Below, piece after piece: positions 17,955-26,138 of a stretch of DNA of 64,000 bases. The stretch is from NCBI RefSeq assembly GCF_004745075.1, contig NZ_RHFH01000008.1, positions 1 to 64,000 on the forward strand. Reading direction: 5' to 3'. The notes under the pieces are model-generated. The model did not search any database. It was not told the origin of the DNA and saw only the letters and a list, made by a program, of their open reading frames with translations. The DNA comes from Brevibacterium sp. S111 (GTDB lineage: Bacteria; Actinomycetota; Actinomycetes; Actinomycetales; Brevibacteriaceae). Every line of letters begins with the position of its first letter. Within the stretch, counting starts at the first letter, position 1. Both the position numbers and the translations under genes were made by a program.

Positions 17955-17963
17955 GTGCACCTG
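17955..17963 (+). promoter_or_regulatory. GTGCACCTG leader motif, copy 2
   Basis: GTGCACCTGCTCG lies 31 bp before ATG 17986 and just before its Shine-Dalgarno sequence CAGGAGG. Confidence 0.6.
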
Positions 17964-17985
17964 CTCGCCAGGAGGTGCCTGAACC

Positions 17986-18855
17986 ATGACGACCCCAACG
18001 ATGACCGCCAGCGCCCCGGATGAGGGCGGCGGTGAGGACTACACGACCAGCGCCGGGTTGCGCGCCCTGCTGCGACGGCTCCACCAGGCCGGGGAGGGTG
18101 CGTGGGAGCACGACACCCTCGCCCGGGAGCTGATGCGGTTCGCCGCGGAGAAATACGGCGCGCTGGCCCGCAAGCACGGGTTGGACCCGTGGGAGGCCGC
18201 GTCCGCGGCGTTCGATGTGATGCGCACCCGCTCCGCCCGCGAGGCCGTCGATCCGTGGGGCGTGGTCACCCACGCGGTGCGAATCACCTGCATCGCCGAG
18301 GAACGCGCCCAAGGGCTGCTGTGCTCGACGCATCAGGCTCGCCGTCCGCACATCTCCGCGTTCCACGACGCCGAGCGCATCTCGGATCGGGAGACGCCGC
18401 TGTCGGAGTATCACCCGGCGTTCCAGGTCACCGACCCCGCACCCGAGGATCAGGCCGACCACGGCGAGGCAGCGTCGGCGCGATCATGCGTCTCGGCTGG
18501 CTCGGCGGTGGAGGACGCGATCGCTCTGGTGACGATGCTCGGCTGGGAGCCGGCAACCGCGCGGGCGTCGGTGGAGCACATCTGCGCAGCGCTGGCGAAA
18601 GCCGGGGCCAGGCACACCGCCTACGAGAACCTGCGCCGCGACAAGCATGCCCGCGCCTTTCTCGATCTGCCAGGCCGGTCGTGGACGGGGCTTCTCAAAG
18701 CGCTGCTGGGCAACCCGCACCCGGCGCTGGCGGCGACCAGCGCGGGCCGGGGTGTGCTGCTGCGGCTGCTGATCGGCGAGTCGCTGCCGATGCTGCTGTG
18801 CGATGACGACCTCGTGCTGACGATCTGCCTGGCCGCGCCCAAGCGCCGGAAGTAA
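17986..18855 (+). CDS. hypothetical protein of the conjugative element
   Basis: The 289-residue protein is mostly helical. Residues 25-115 (LRALLRRLHQAGEGAWEHDT, HGLDPWEAASAAFDVMRTRS) resemble a sigma-like or replication-accessory arrangement, but I cannot place it in a family. The C-terminal part has ALLGNPHPALAATSAGRGVL. A GTGCACCTG leader and CAGGAGG ribosome site precede ATG 17986. It sits between the replication genes and parB. Confidence 0.6.
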   Translation: MTTPTMTASAPDEGGGEDYTTSAGLRALLRRLHQAGEGAWEHDTLARELMRFAAEKYGALARKHGLDPWEAASAAFDVMRTRSAREAVDPWGVVTHAVRITCIAEERAQGLLCSTHQARRPHISAFHDAERISDRETPLSEYHPAFQVTDPAPEDQADHGEAASARSCVSAGSAVEDAIALVTMLGWEPATARASVEHICAALAKAGARHTAYENLRRDKHARAFLDLPGRSWTGLLKALLGNPHPALAATSAGRGVLLRLLIGESLPMLLCDDDLVLTICLAAPKRRK

Positions 18856-18886
18856 CACAACAAGGAAGGATCGGGGGTGAGCGGTA

Positions 18887-19975
18887 ATGGGTATCGAGCT
18901 GGAACGCACGGTCGATTCGATCCAGGTCGGTGCCCGACACCGCACCGACCTCGGCGAGATCGAGGCGCTGGCGGCCTCGATCCACGAGCACGGCCTGTTG
19001 CAGCCGATCACCGTGACCCCCGAGGGGGTGCTGGTGTGCGGGCGGCGCCGGCTGGAGGCGATCCGCCGGCTGGGCTGGCGGAAGGTGAGCGTCTGGGTGC
19101 GCTCGGGCCTCTCGGACAGGCTCGGGCACCTGCTGGCCGAGCAGGACGAGAACCTGCACCGCAAGCCGCTGACCCAGCTCGAGGCCGCCGCCCTCTACCG
19201 GGAGCTCAAGCAGTTGATGGCCGAAGACGCCGCCCGGCGGCAGGCCGCCTCCCAGTTCAGCGCCGATCATCAGCCCGGAAGTGACGGTGGTGCAAAATTT
19301 GCACCACCGTCGAACGGGCCGGCAGGCAAGGCTCGCGAGCAGGCGGCGGCGATGATCCCCGGCGGTGCCTCGCATGCGACGTTGGAGAAGATCAGCCAGG
19401 TCCAGCGCATCGCCGACGACCCGCAGCAGCCCGAGCCGCTGCGGGAGCAGGCAGCCGCCGCCCTGGCGCAGATCGAGGCCGGCGGGCCGGTCGACCCGGC
19501 CTACCAGCGGGTGCGCGCCGCGGCGGCGGAGGCTGAGCAGGCCCGGCAAGCCGAGCTGCACGCGATGGCCGCCGACGCCGTCGCCCGCGTCACGACCTCA
19601 GGAGAGGGCAAACCTCGGAAGAAGCCCGGCTCCGCGGTGCCCGCGCAGGTGCCGGGGCGGTGGCCGGTGGCCGCGTTCGTGCAGACCTGGACCTCGTTGA
19701 CCGGATGGTGGAACCACTACGACGCAGGCGAGCTCGCCGGAGAGCTCACAGAGGAGCAGGCCACGATCTTCCTGGATGTAGCCGAAGGCACGGCCGCGTT
19801 CGCCGCCCGCCTGCGCACCCTCCTCACCACCGACACCGGACAAGCCGAGGCAGGGCACGTCGAGGACAGCACCGATGCCGGTCCCGGCGGCGGGTCTGTC
19901 GAGACCGAGACCACTGCCGAGACCGAGACCACAGGCGAGACCGTGCCCTCGCGGCGGCATCTTCGCGCCCTCTAG
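18887..19975 (+). CDS. parB: ParB/RepB/Spo0J-family partition protein
   Basis: The N-terminal ParB nuclease/CTPase-like domain spans residues ~5-95: SIQVGARHRTDLGEIEALAA, HGLLQPITV, VCGRRRLEAIRRLGW. An interdomain segment contains TQLEAAALYRELKQL. The C-terminal third is acidic and Thr/Glu-rich. It is 362 residues from ATG 18887, with AAGGAAGG upstream. No ParA gene is seen next to it, so it may act in partition of the excised form or in regulation. Codons 133-142 contain a near-perfect 29-bp palindrome. Confidence 0.82.
   Translation: MGIELERTVDSIQVGARHRTDLGEIEALAASIHEHGLLQPITVTPEGVLVCGRRRLEAIRRLGWRKVSVWVRSGLSDRLGHLLAEQDENLHRKPLTQLEAAALYRELKQLMAEDAARRQAASQFSADHQPGSDGGAKFAPPSNGPAGKAREQAAAMIPGGASHATLEKISQVQRIADDPQQPEPLREQAAAALAQIEAGGPVDPAYQRVRAAAAEAEQARQAELHAMAADAVARVTTSGEGKPRKKPGSAVPAQVPGRWPVAAFVQTWTSLTGWWNHYDAGELAGELTEEQATIFLDVAEGTAAFAARLRTLLTTDTGQAEAGHVEDSTDAGPGGGSVETETTAETETTGETVPSRRHLRAL
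19283..19311. repeat. 29-bp palindrome inside parB
   Basis: GACGGTGGTGCAAA and its exact complement TTTGCACCACCGTC flank one central A. It is AT-rich at the centre in a GC-rich gene and falls in the linker-coding region. It could be a parS-like or regulator binding site embedded in the gene. Confidence 0.7.
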
Positions 19976-20020
19976 ATCGCGGACTCTCGCCCGGCGCCAC
20001 TGTCGCGTGGGGTAGGGCCG

Positions 20021-20029
20021 GTGCACCTG
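20021..20029 (+). promoter_or_regulatory. GTGCACCTG leader motif, copy 3
   Basis: GTGCACCTGGGCGGCATGA; its ATG (20036) is the presumed start of the next gene. Copy 7 at 29275 is identical over 19 bases. Confidence 0.6.
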
Positions 20030-20035
20030 GGCGGC

Positions 20036-20716
20036 ATGAAGACTACCTCTGCCGACTCTCACTCACGTCAGCGTCTGATCGTGCTGCTGGCTGCCGGTCT
20101 GACCGTCCTGCTCCTCGCCGGGATCGGCGTCTACGGGCTGATCTTGGGGCCACGAACCGGGCCGCCCTCCGACGACGACGATGCGCCGGCGGCGACCGCG
20201 CCCTCAGAGCCTCCTCCCGCCTATCCCGAGCGGATCGCCCCGGTGCGAGCCAGCAGCGACCCGGACGTGTTCGCCCGCAACGTCGCCGAAGCGTTGTTCG
20301 CGTGGGATACCGGGGCGGGGTTCATGCCGCTGGACTACACCGCGGTGCTGATGGAGGTCGCCGACCCGACCGGCACCGAGCAGGCCGGGCTGGCCTCCGA
20401 TATCGCCACCTACCTGCCCACGCGGGAGACATGGGGCGATCTGCGCCAGTACGCCACCACCCAGCACCTGGAGATCACCGACTCGTTCGTGCCCGAGGCG
20501 TGGGCGGACGCCGAGGCGCAGGCGCGACCGGGGCAACTGACCCAGGGCACCACGGCGATCACGATCGAGGGCGTCCGTCACCGAGCCGGGGTCTGGAACG
20601 ACGAGGACGTCACCAGCGAGCACGAGGTGAGGTTCACCGTGTTTGTGATCTGTGAGCCCGCCTACGACACCTGCCATCTGCTGCGGCTGTCCGAGCTGGA
20701 CAACCCCCTGCGCTGA
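20036..20716 (+). CDS. membrane-anchored hypothetical protein of the T4SS region
   Basis: The 226-residue protein has one N-terminal membrane segment (residues ~14-36, LIVLLAAGLTVLLLAGIGVY), an acidic Asp/Pro-rich linker, then a soluble extracytoplasmic domain of about 150 residues with two late Cys residues (VICEPAYDTC). The layout, one anchor plus a compact exported domain, is like VirB8/TraH-type channel subunits or TcpC-like proteins, but I cannot confirm the family. ATG 20036 follows the shared leader motif. Confidence 0.6.
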   Translation: MKTTSADSHSRQRLIVLLAAGLTVLLLAGIGVYGLILGPRTGPPSDDDDAPAATAPSEPPPAYPERIAPVRASSDPDVFARNVAEALFAWDTGAGFMPLDYTAVLMEVADPTGTEQAGLASDIATYLPTRETWGDLRQYATTQHLEITDSFVPEAWADAEAQARPGQLTQGTTAITIEGVRHRAGVWNDEDVTSEHEVRFTVFVICEPAYDTCHLLRLSELDNPLR

Positions 20717-20739
20717 CCCGGAAGGAGAGGAGTGTCGTC

Positions 20740-22389
20740 GTGTTGAAGAAGCTCGCCATCGCCCTGCTCGCGCTGGTGCTCGCCGCACCGTTCATGTCGC
20801 TGGTGGGGATCGGGCTGCTGATGAACCCCGCCGCCACCGCGACGTGCACCGTCCCTGGCGGGAACATCATCGTCGGAGAGGTCCCCGACGAGCTCGACGT
20901 GGAAACCCGCGACGGGGAGACGTTCACCCTGAACCAGCAGCAGCTGACCCACGCGGCCACGATCATCGAGACCGGCTCGGGCATCGAGGGGGTCGGGCGC
21001 GACGGGATCATCATCGCGCTGATGGCGGCGCTGACCGAATCGACGCTGCGACAGCTGTCCAACACCAGCGTCTACCCGGAGTCGGCGGATTACCCCAACG
21101 ACGGCGACGGCAGCGACAACGACTCCTTGGGCCTGTTCCAGATGCGGCCACAGGCCGGATGGGGCTCGGTCGAAGAGCTCATGGACACGACCTACCAGGC
21201 GGAGGCCTTCTTCGGCGGCCCGACCGGGCCGAATCATCCCTCGCCGCGCGGTCTGCTGAACATTCCCGGTTGGCAGGACATGGGCAAAGGCGAAGCGGCG
21301 CAGAGCGTGGAAGTCTCCGCGTACCCGGACAGGTACGACAACTACGAGCCCGTCGCCGAACAGATCATCGCCGCCCTCGCCGGCGCCGGCGGTCCCGCCA
21401 CGGCCACCCCGGTCGCGCAGGCCGCGCCGGCGAACCCGTTGGCGGAGTCCTCGCGGGTGGTGTTCCCGTTGCCGGAAGGCACCTGGGTGCTCACCGACGA
21501 GTTCGGGCCGCGCACCCACCCGATCACCGGGGAGCAGTCCTTCCATACGGGAACGGACTTCTCGGCCCCCGACGGCACCGCGATCCTGGCGGCCGCGGAT
21601 GGAACGGTGACCGTCGCCGAATACTCCGACCAGTGGGGCGGGCAGGTCGTCATCGAACACCAGATCGACGGCGCGACCGTGGCGACGGCGTACATCCATT
21701 CCTGGGCCGATGGCATCCATGTCGCTGCCGGCGACCAGGTGACGGCCGGGCAGCACATCGCTGATGTCGGCAGCTCGGGCATGTCCACCGGCCCCCACCT
21801 GCATTTCGAGGTCCGCGACGGCGGCACCGACGGGGAGCACATCGACCCGGCGCAGTGGCTCAACGCCAACGACGCCGCCGATCTGCCCGAGGCCGAGGTC
21901 GGCCCACCCGAGAACGGCTGCGACCCAGAGGGCGAGGGCGGCCAGGGCGGCGAGCCGGACCCGTTCGAGGGCGAGAACCCGGACGAGCTGGTCGATGACC
22001 CGACCACGGACGGGCAGATCACCCGCCGCACCCTCCACCTGTATGAGCAGACGGCCGCGGCGTTCCCCGAGACGACGTGGGCCTGCTACTCACCCCGCCC
22101 CGGCACGGTCTCGGAGCATCCGCTCGGGCGGGCGTGCGACCTGGCTTTCGGCAATGCCATCGGCCAGATGCCCACCCCACAGCAGCTCGAATACGGATGG
22201 GAGGTCACGAATTGGATGAAAGACCATGCCGAGGCCCTCGGGGTGGACTATCTCATCTGGCAGGACAAGATCTGGTCCCTCGCCCGCGATTCGGAAGGGT
22301 GGCGCGACTACGCCCACGGCACCGATATCACGACCCGTCATGAAGACCACCTCCATGTGACCGTCGCTGATTCGGGCGGTGATTCCTGA
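20740..22389 (+). CDS. bifunctional cell-wall hydrolase of the conjugation machine (M23 peptidase plus lysozyme-like region)
   Basis: The 549-residue protein begins with a signal/anchor (LAIALLALVLAAPFMSLVG). Residues ~60-200 look like a lysozyme/transglycosylase-like region (IIIALMAALTESTLRQL, DSLGLFQMRPQAGWG). Residues ~240-370 form an M23 LytM-type peptidase with HTGTDFSAPDGTAILAA and GPHLHFEV. A C-terminal domain (~420-549) ends HEDHLHVTV. It would open peptidoglycan for the transfer channel, the VirB1 role. GTG 20740 (or TTG 20743) follows GGAAGGAGAGG. It overlaps the next gene at TGATG. Confidence 0.85.
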   Translation: MLKKLAIALLALVLAAPFMSLVGIGLLMNPAATATCTVPGGNIIVGEVPDELDVETRDGETFTLNQQQLTHAATIIETGSGIEGVGRDGIIIALMAALTESTLRQLSNTSVYPESADYPNDGDGSDNDSLGLFQMRPQAGWGSVEELMDTTYQAEAFFGGPTGPNHPSPRGLLNIPGWQDMGKGEAAQSVEVSAYPDRYDNYEPVAEQIIAALAGAGGPATATPVAQAAPANPLAESSRVVFPLPEGTWVLTDEFGPRTHPITGEQSFHTGTDFSAPDGTAILAAADGTVTVAEYSDQWGGQVVIEHQIDGATVATAYIHSWADGIHVAAGDQVTAGQHIADVGSSGMSTGPHLHFEVRDGGTDGEHIDPAQWLNANDAADLPEAEVGPPENGCDPEGEGGQGGEPDPFEGENPDELVDDPTTDGQITRRTLHLYEQTAAAFPETTWACYSPRPGTVSEHPLGRACDLAFGNAIGQMPTPQQLEYGWEVTNWMKDHAEALGVDYLIWQDKIWSLARDSEGWRDYAHGTDITTRHEDHLHVTVADSGGDS

Positions 22390-22655
22390 TGGGCGTTTTC
22401 CCCGATTTCGAGGGCCTGGCCGGGATCGGTGACCTGGAAGAGGTCATCGGAGCATTGTTGACGTTCGTGCTGGTGATCGCGGTGCTGATGCTCATCGTAT
22501 CGGGCATCATCTGGGCCATCGCCTCCTCGACGGGGAACTACGCCGCCGCCGGCAAGTCCCGCACCGGCGTGCTCGTCGCCCTGGGGGCGGCGATCCTCGC
22601 CGGCGGCGGGGTCGCGTGGATGAACTGGCTCATCGGCGTCGGCCAGCAGCTCTGA
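22389..22655 (+). CDS. VirB2/DUF6112-like small membrane protein
   Basis: The 88-residue protein has two membrane segments (GALLTFVLVIAVLMLIVSGI and VLVALGAAILAGGGVAWM) separated by a short loop TGNYAAAGKSRTG. This is the size and topology of VirB2-type pilin-like subunits of Gram-positive T4SS. ATG overlaps the hydrolase stop. A second related gene follows at 22786. Confidence 0.75.
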   Translation: MGVFPDFEGLAGIGDLEEVIGALLTFVLVIAVLMLIVSGIIWAIASSTGNYAAAGKSRTGVLVALGAAILAGGGVAWMNWLIGVGQQL

Positions 22656-22729
22656 CCCCGCCACTTGGCGGCATCGCGCTCCTTCCCGGCTCGCCGGGGG
22701 CGGGCGCTTCTGCGTGTCTGGGAAGGCGG

Positions 22730-22738
22730 GTGCACCTG
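22730..22738 (+). promoter_or_regulatory. GTGCACCTG leader motif, copy 4
   Basis: GTGCACCTGATCGCGAGA lies 56 bp before ATG 22786. Upstream is a GC-rich hairpin-forming stretch (CCGGCTCGCCGG, 22687-22698) that may end the previous message. Confidence 0.55.
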
Positions 22739-22785
22739 ATCGCGAGAACCCCTCTCTCGCCGTAGCCACAAAGGAGCGCCCTGCC

Positions 22786-23112
22786 ATGACCATCCTGACC
22801 CTCGTCACCGAAGCCGCCAGCCTCGTGCCGGTCATCCCGGCCGAGATCGACATCAACCCCAATGACTCGGGGCTACCCGGAATCGACCAACTGCGCACCA
22901 TCGTCGGCGCGATCATGACCGTCGGCCTGATTCTCAGCGTCTTGGCATTGATCGTCTCCGCGATCGTGTGGGGTTTCGGCTCCAATTCCTCGAATCCGCA
23001 TTTGAGCGGGAGGGGAAAGATCGGCGTTCTGATCTCCTGCGGTGCGGCGGTGATCTGCGGCGCGAGCGTCACATTGATCAATTTCTTCTGGAACGTCGGC
23101 CAAAGCGTCTGA
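22786..23112 (+). CDS. second VirB2/DUF6112-like small membrane protein
   Basis: The 108-residue protein has a longer N-terminus with DINPNDSGLPGIDQL, then two membrane segments (IMTVGLILSVLALIVSAIVW and IGVLISCGAAVICGASVTLI) around the loop SSNPHLSGRGK. The layout matches the 22389 gene, suggesting an old duplication. AAAGGAG precedes ATG 22786. Confidence 0.75.
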   Translation: MTILTLVTEAASLVPVIPAEIDINPNDSGLPGIDQLRTIVGAIMTVGLILSVLALIVSAIVWGFGSNSSNPHLSGRGKIGVLISCGAAVICGASVTLINFFWNVGQSV

Positions 23113-23153
23113 AACCGACTCGCGTCGACCCTGCTCTGTAAGGGAGGTTTGCG

Positions 23154-24590
23154 ATGGCGCTGTGCGATATCCCCGTCATCTCCAATGTCTGCGATTCCGC
23201 CGGTGAGGCCGCTGCGTCGCTGATCTCTGCACCGTTCGACTGGTTCGCCCAAGCCGTCGGCGGGGCGGCGGGTTGGCTACTGGAGGCGATGTGGACGGTG
23301 TTCGACACCACCACGATGGTCGATGTCACCCAAGACGGCTACGTGTCCGTCTACAACCTGCTGTTCGGGATCGGGGTGTTCATCATCCTGATCTTCTTCT
23401 GCTTCCAGCTCATCCTCGGCCTGATCCGCCGAGACCCCATCGCCCTGAGCCGGGCGGCACTCGGGGCGGGGAAAGCCGTGCTCGGATCGTTCGTGGTCAT
23501 CACCCTGGCCGCCCTCGCACTGGAGATCACCGATCAGCTGACCACCGGGATCGTCCAGGCCGCCGGGGAGACCACCGAGTCGATGGGCGACAAGATCATC
23601 CTGCTGGCCGCCGGGCTGACCGCCATCAACGTCTCCGCCCCCGGCGTCGGCGCGATCGTCACGATCTTCCTGGGCGGGCTGATGGTCGCCGCGATCGCGA
23701 TCGTCTGGTTCAGCTTGCTGATCAGAAAGGCGCTGCTGCTGATCGCCATCGTGCTCGCGCCTTTGGCGTTCGCGGGGGCGGCGTGGGATGCCACCCGCGG
23801 GTGGATCGGCAAATGGGCCGCGTTCGTCCTCGCCCTGATCATCAGCAAGCTCGTGCTGGTCGTGGTGTTCCTCATCGCGATCACCCAGATGGCGACCCCC
23901 ATCGAGGCGGACCTGACCGCGATCACCGAGCCGATCACCGGGATCGTGATGCTCGCGATCGCCGCGTTCGCCCCGTACATGGTATACCGCGTCATCGCGT
24001 TCCTCGGCTTCGACCTCTACAACGCCATGGGGAGCGAACAAGAAGCCAAGAACGCGATGAACCGGCCGGTGCCGGTCCCCGCCAAGCCGCAGGGCGACGG
24101 ACCGAAGAAGGTCCTCGACGACGGCAACAACAAGGGAGGCGGAGGCGGCGGTGACGATCCGCCCCCACCCGGCGGCGGTGGAGGCGGCGGGAACCCGCCC
24201 CCGCCCGGTGGCGGAGGGGGTGGCGGCACCCCACCACCTCCCGGCGGCGGCGCCGGCGCGGGAGCCGGCGCAGGGGCGGGCGCGGGCGCTGGTGGTTCTG
24301 CCGCCGGAGCCGGGGCCGCAGCAGGACCCGCCGCGGCCGTGGTGATCGGCGCGGAGGTCGCCAAGAAGGCCGCCACCGCCGGCCCGGAGGCCGGGAAGGC
24401 CGTCGGCTCTCAGGCCGAGGCCGCCACCGACGGCGCCAACCAGAACACCGACAGCAGTGGCGGCGGCAGCGGTGGGTCGCCTGCCTCGCAGGCGCCCCCG
24501 CATCAGAATCCGCAGCCCCACGCCCCGTCTGGCCCGAACCCGCCTCCAGCCGGCGGTGACGCTAAGCCGCCGGCGGGCGGGAAGGAGTGA
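23154..24590 (+). CDS. TrbL/VirB6-like polytopic conjugation protein
   Basis: The 478-residue protein has about six membrane segments in residues 60-290 (LLFGIGVFIILIFFCFQLIL, AIAIVWFSLLIRKALLLIAI and others), with the conserved-looking loop FAGAAWDATRGWIGKWAAFV. The C-terminal ~180 residues are low complexity: PPPPGGGGGGG blocks, then an AGAGAGAG run and Asn/Pro-rich tail. It forms the inner-membrane channel part of the T4SS. GGGAGG precedes ATG 23154. The 24.1-24.3 kb GC-rich run is a likely spot for assembly error. Confidence 0.85.
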   Translation: MALCDIPVISNVCDSAGEAAASLISAPFDWFAQAVGGAAGWLLEAMWTVFDTTTMVDVTQDGYVSVYNLLFGIGVFIILIFFCFQLILGLIRRDPIALSRAALGAGKAVLGSFVVITLAALALEITDQLTTGIVQAAGETTESMGDKIILLAAGLTAINVSAPGVGAIVTIFLGGLMVAAIAIVWFSLLIRKALLLIAIVLAPLAFAGAAWDATRGWIGKWAAFVLALIISKLVLVVVFLIAITQMATPIEADLTAITEPITGIVMLAIAAFAPYMVYRVIAFLGFDLYNAMGSEQEAKNAMNRPVPVPAKPQGDGPKKVLDDGNNKGGGGGGDDPPPPGGGGGGGNPPPPGGGGGGGTPPPPGGGAGAGAGAGAGAGAGGSAAGAGAAAGPAAAVVIGAEVAKKAATAGPEAGKAVGSQAEAATDGANQNTDSSGGGSGGSPASQAPPHQNPQPHAPSGPNPPPAGGDAKPPAGGKE

Positions 24591-24595
24591 GACCT

Positions 24596-26077
24596 GTGAG
24601 CACAAAACACAGCATCGAGGACGCCGGCACGAGCACGGGCACCGAGTTGGTGCCGGTGAAGTTCTCCCGCTTGACGCGCCGCGGCGTGTTGTTGGGACTG
24701 TCCGCCTCGCAGCTCGCGGCCCTGGGCGTGGGCGTCCTGGCCCTGGTGGGCGCGTTCTACGCCGGCGGCGGGATGCTTATCGCCTACACCGCACCGGTCT
24801 GGATGCTCTCGATCGTGCTGACCTGGATGCGCATCGCGGGCCGTCCGCTCGTGGAATGGATACCCGTGGCCGGCTGGTGGCTCTGGCGCACCACGGGCGG
24901 CCAGCTGCTGTATCGGCGCCGGATCGTGGCGCCCCGGCCGGCGGGAACGCTCGCGCTGCCCGGCGACATGGCCAGGCTGCGCGAACATCTGGACCCCGAG
25001 ACGGGAGCCGGGATGATCCACGACCCCCATCAGGGCACGTTGACGGTGGTGTGCCAGGTACGGCATCCCGCGTTCGTGCTGCTGGACCCGGCCGAGCAGC
25101 ATCGCCGGGTCACGTCCTGGGGGCGGGTGCTGGCGACCGTGTGCCGGTCGGGGCGGATCGCGACCCTCCAAGTGCTGGAGAGGACCCTGCCGGACTCGGG
25201 CACCGGCTTAGCGGAGTGGTGGGCCGCCCACGGCACGCAGGATGACTCGTGGGCCTCGACCACCTACCAAGAACTCATCGACCGGGCCGGCCCCGCCGGG
25301 GAACGTCATGCGACCACCATCTCGCTGTCGCTGGACATGAAGGCCGCCGCCCGTCAGATCCGGACCGCCGGCGGTGGCCTGCGCGGGGCCGCCGGGGTGC
25401 TGCGGCAGGAGATGGGCACCCTGACCGCCGCGCTACGGTCCGCGGACCTCACCCCGACCGGGTGGCTGACACCGGGCCAGATCGCGGTGACCCTTCGCAG
25501 CGCCTACGATCCTGCGGTCGCGGCCACGCTGGAGCGCCACGGCGAGCTCGGTCAGTCTTTGGCGACGGCCGGACCGGTGGCGGTGAACGAGTCCTGGACG
25601 AGCCTGCGCACCGATTCGGCTCGTCACGTCGTGCTCTGGATCAGCGAGTGGCCCCGCTCGCTGGTCTTCCCAGGATTCCTGGCCCCGCTGGTGCTCTCCT
25701 CCGGGATCGGACGGGCGCTGTCGCTGCTCTACACCCCGATGCGCACCGATCAGGCCGCCCGCGACATCCGCAAGAAGAAAGTGGAGCACATCTCCGACGC
25801 GGCACAGCGGCGACGGATCGGTCAGATCGAGGACGCGAGCCAGACCGCCGAATACGAAGACGTGCTGCAACAGGAGGCCGATCTGACCGCCGGACACGGG
25901 GTGCTGCGTCCTTCCGGACTCATCGCCGTCTCCGCGCCGACGACCGAGGAGCTGGACGCGGCGGTCTCGGCGGTCGAGCAGGCCGCGATCCAGGCCTCCT
26001 GCGAGACCAGGCGGCTGGTCGGGCAGCAGGCCGCGGCGTTCACCGCCGCCGCCCTGCCCCTGGCCCGCCACATCTGA
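24596..26077 (+). CDS. SCO6880-type conjugation protein (PrgI-like N-terminus)
   Basis: The 493-residue protein starts at GTG 24596 with AAGGAG 8 nt upstream. It has two N-terminal membrane helices (LAALGVGVLALVGAFYAGGG, YTAPVWMLSIVLTWM), as in PrgI/VirB3-like proteins. A large cytoplasmic domain follows, without Walker motifs, containing LSLDMKAAARQIRTAGGG and HISDAAQRRRIGQIEDASQ. In actinobacterial elements SCO6880-type proteins sit between TrbL and the VirB4-type ATPase, as here. It probably provides the VirB3/VirB4 N-terminal function as a separate chain. Confidence 0.8.
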   Translation: MSTKHSIEDAGTSTGTELVPVKFSRLTRRGVLLGLSASQLAALGVGVLALVGAFYAGGGMLIAYTAPVWMLSIVLTWMRIAGRPLVEWIPVAGWWLWRTTGGQLLYRRRIVAPRPAGTLALPGDMARLREHLDPETGAGMIHDPHQGTLTVVCQVRHPAFVLLDPAEQHRRVTSWGRVLATVCRSGRIATLQVLERTLPDSGTGLAEWWAAHGTQDDSWASTTYQELIDRAGPAGERHATTISLSLDMKAAARQIRTAGGGLRGAAGVLRQEMGTLTAALRSADLTPTGWLTPGQIAVTLRSAYDPAVAATLERHGELGQSLATAGPVAVNESWTSLRTDSARHVVLWISEWPRSLVFPGFLAPLVLSSGIGRALSLLYTPMRTDQAARDIRKKKVEHISDAAQRRRIGQIEDASQTAEYEDVLQQEADLTAGHGVLRPSGLIAVSAPTTEELDAAVSAVEQAAIQASCETRRLVGQQAAAFTAAALPLARHI

Positions 26078-26090
26078 CCCGGTCGCCGGG

Positions 26091-26099
26091 GTGCACCTG
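26091..26099 (+). promoter_or_regulatory. GTGCACCTG leader motif, copy 5
   Basis: GTGCACCTGCTGGGCATCC, only 13 bp after the preceding stop and 48 bp before ATG 26139. Confidence 0.6.
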
Positions 26100-26138
26100 C
26101 TGGGCATCCGTGACCGTTCATCATCCGGGAGGCCCGTC

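Noticed and set aside
23277..24605. 442-codon minus-strand frame opposite the TrbL-like gene
   Set aside because: A shadow of a membrane protein and its Gly/Pro tail, without hydrophobic segments or motifs of its own.
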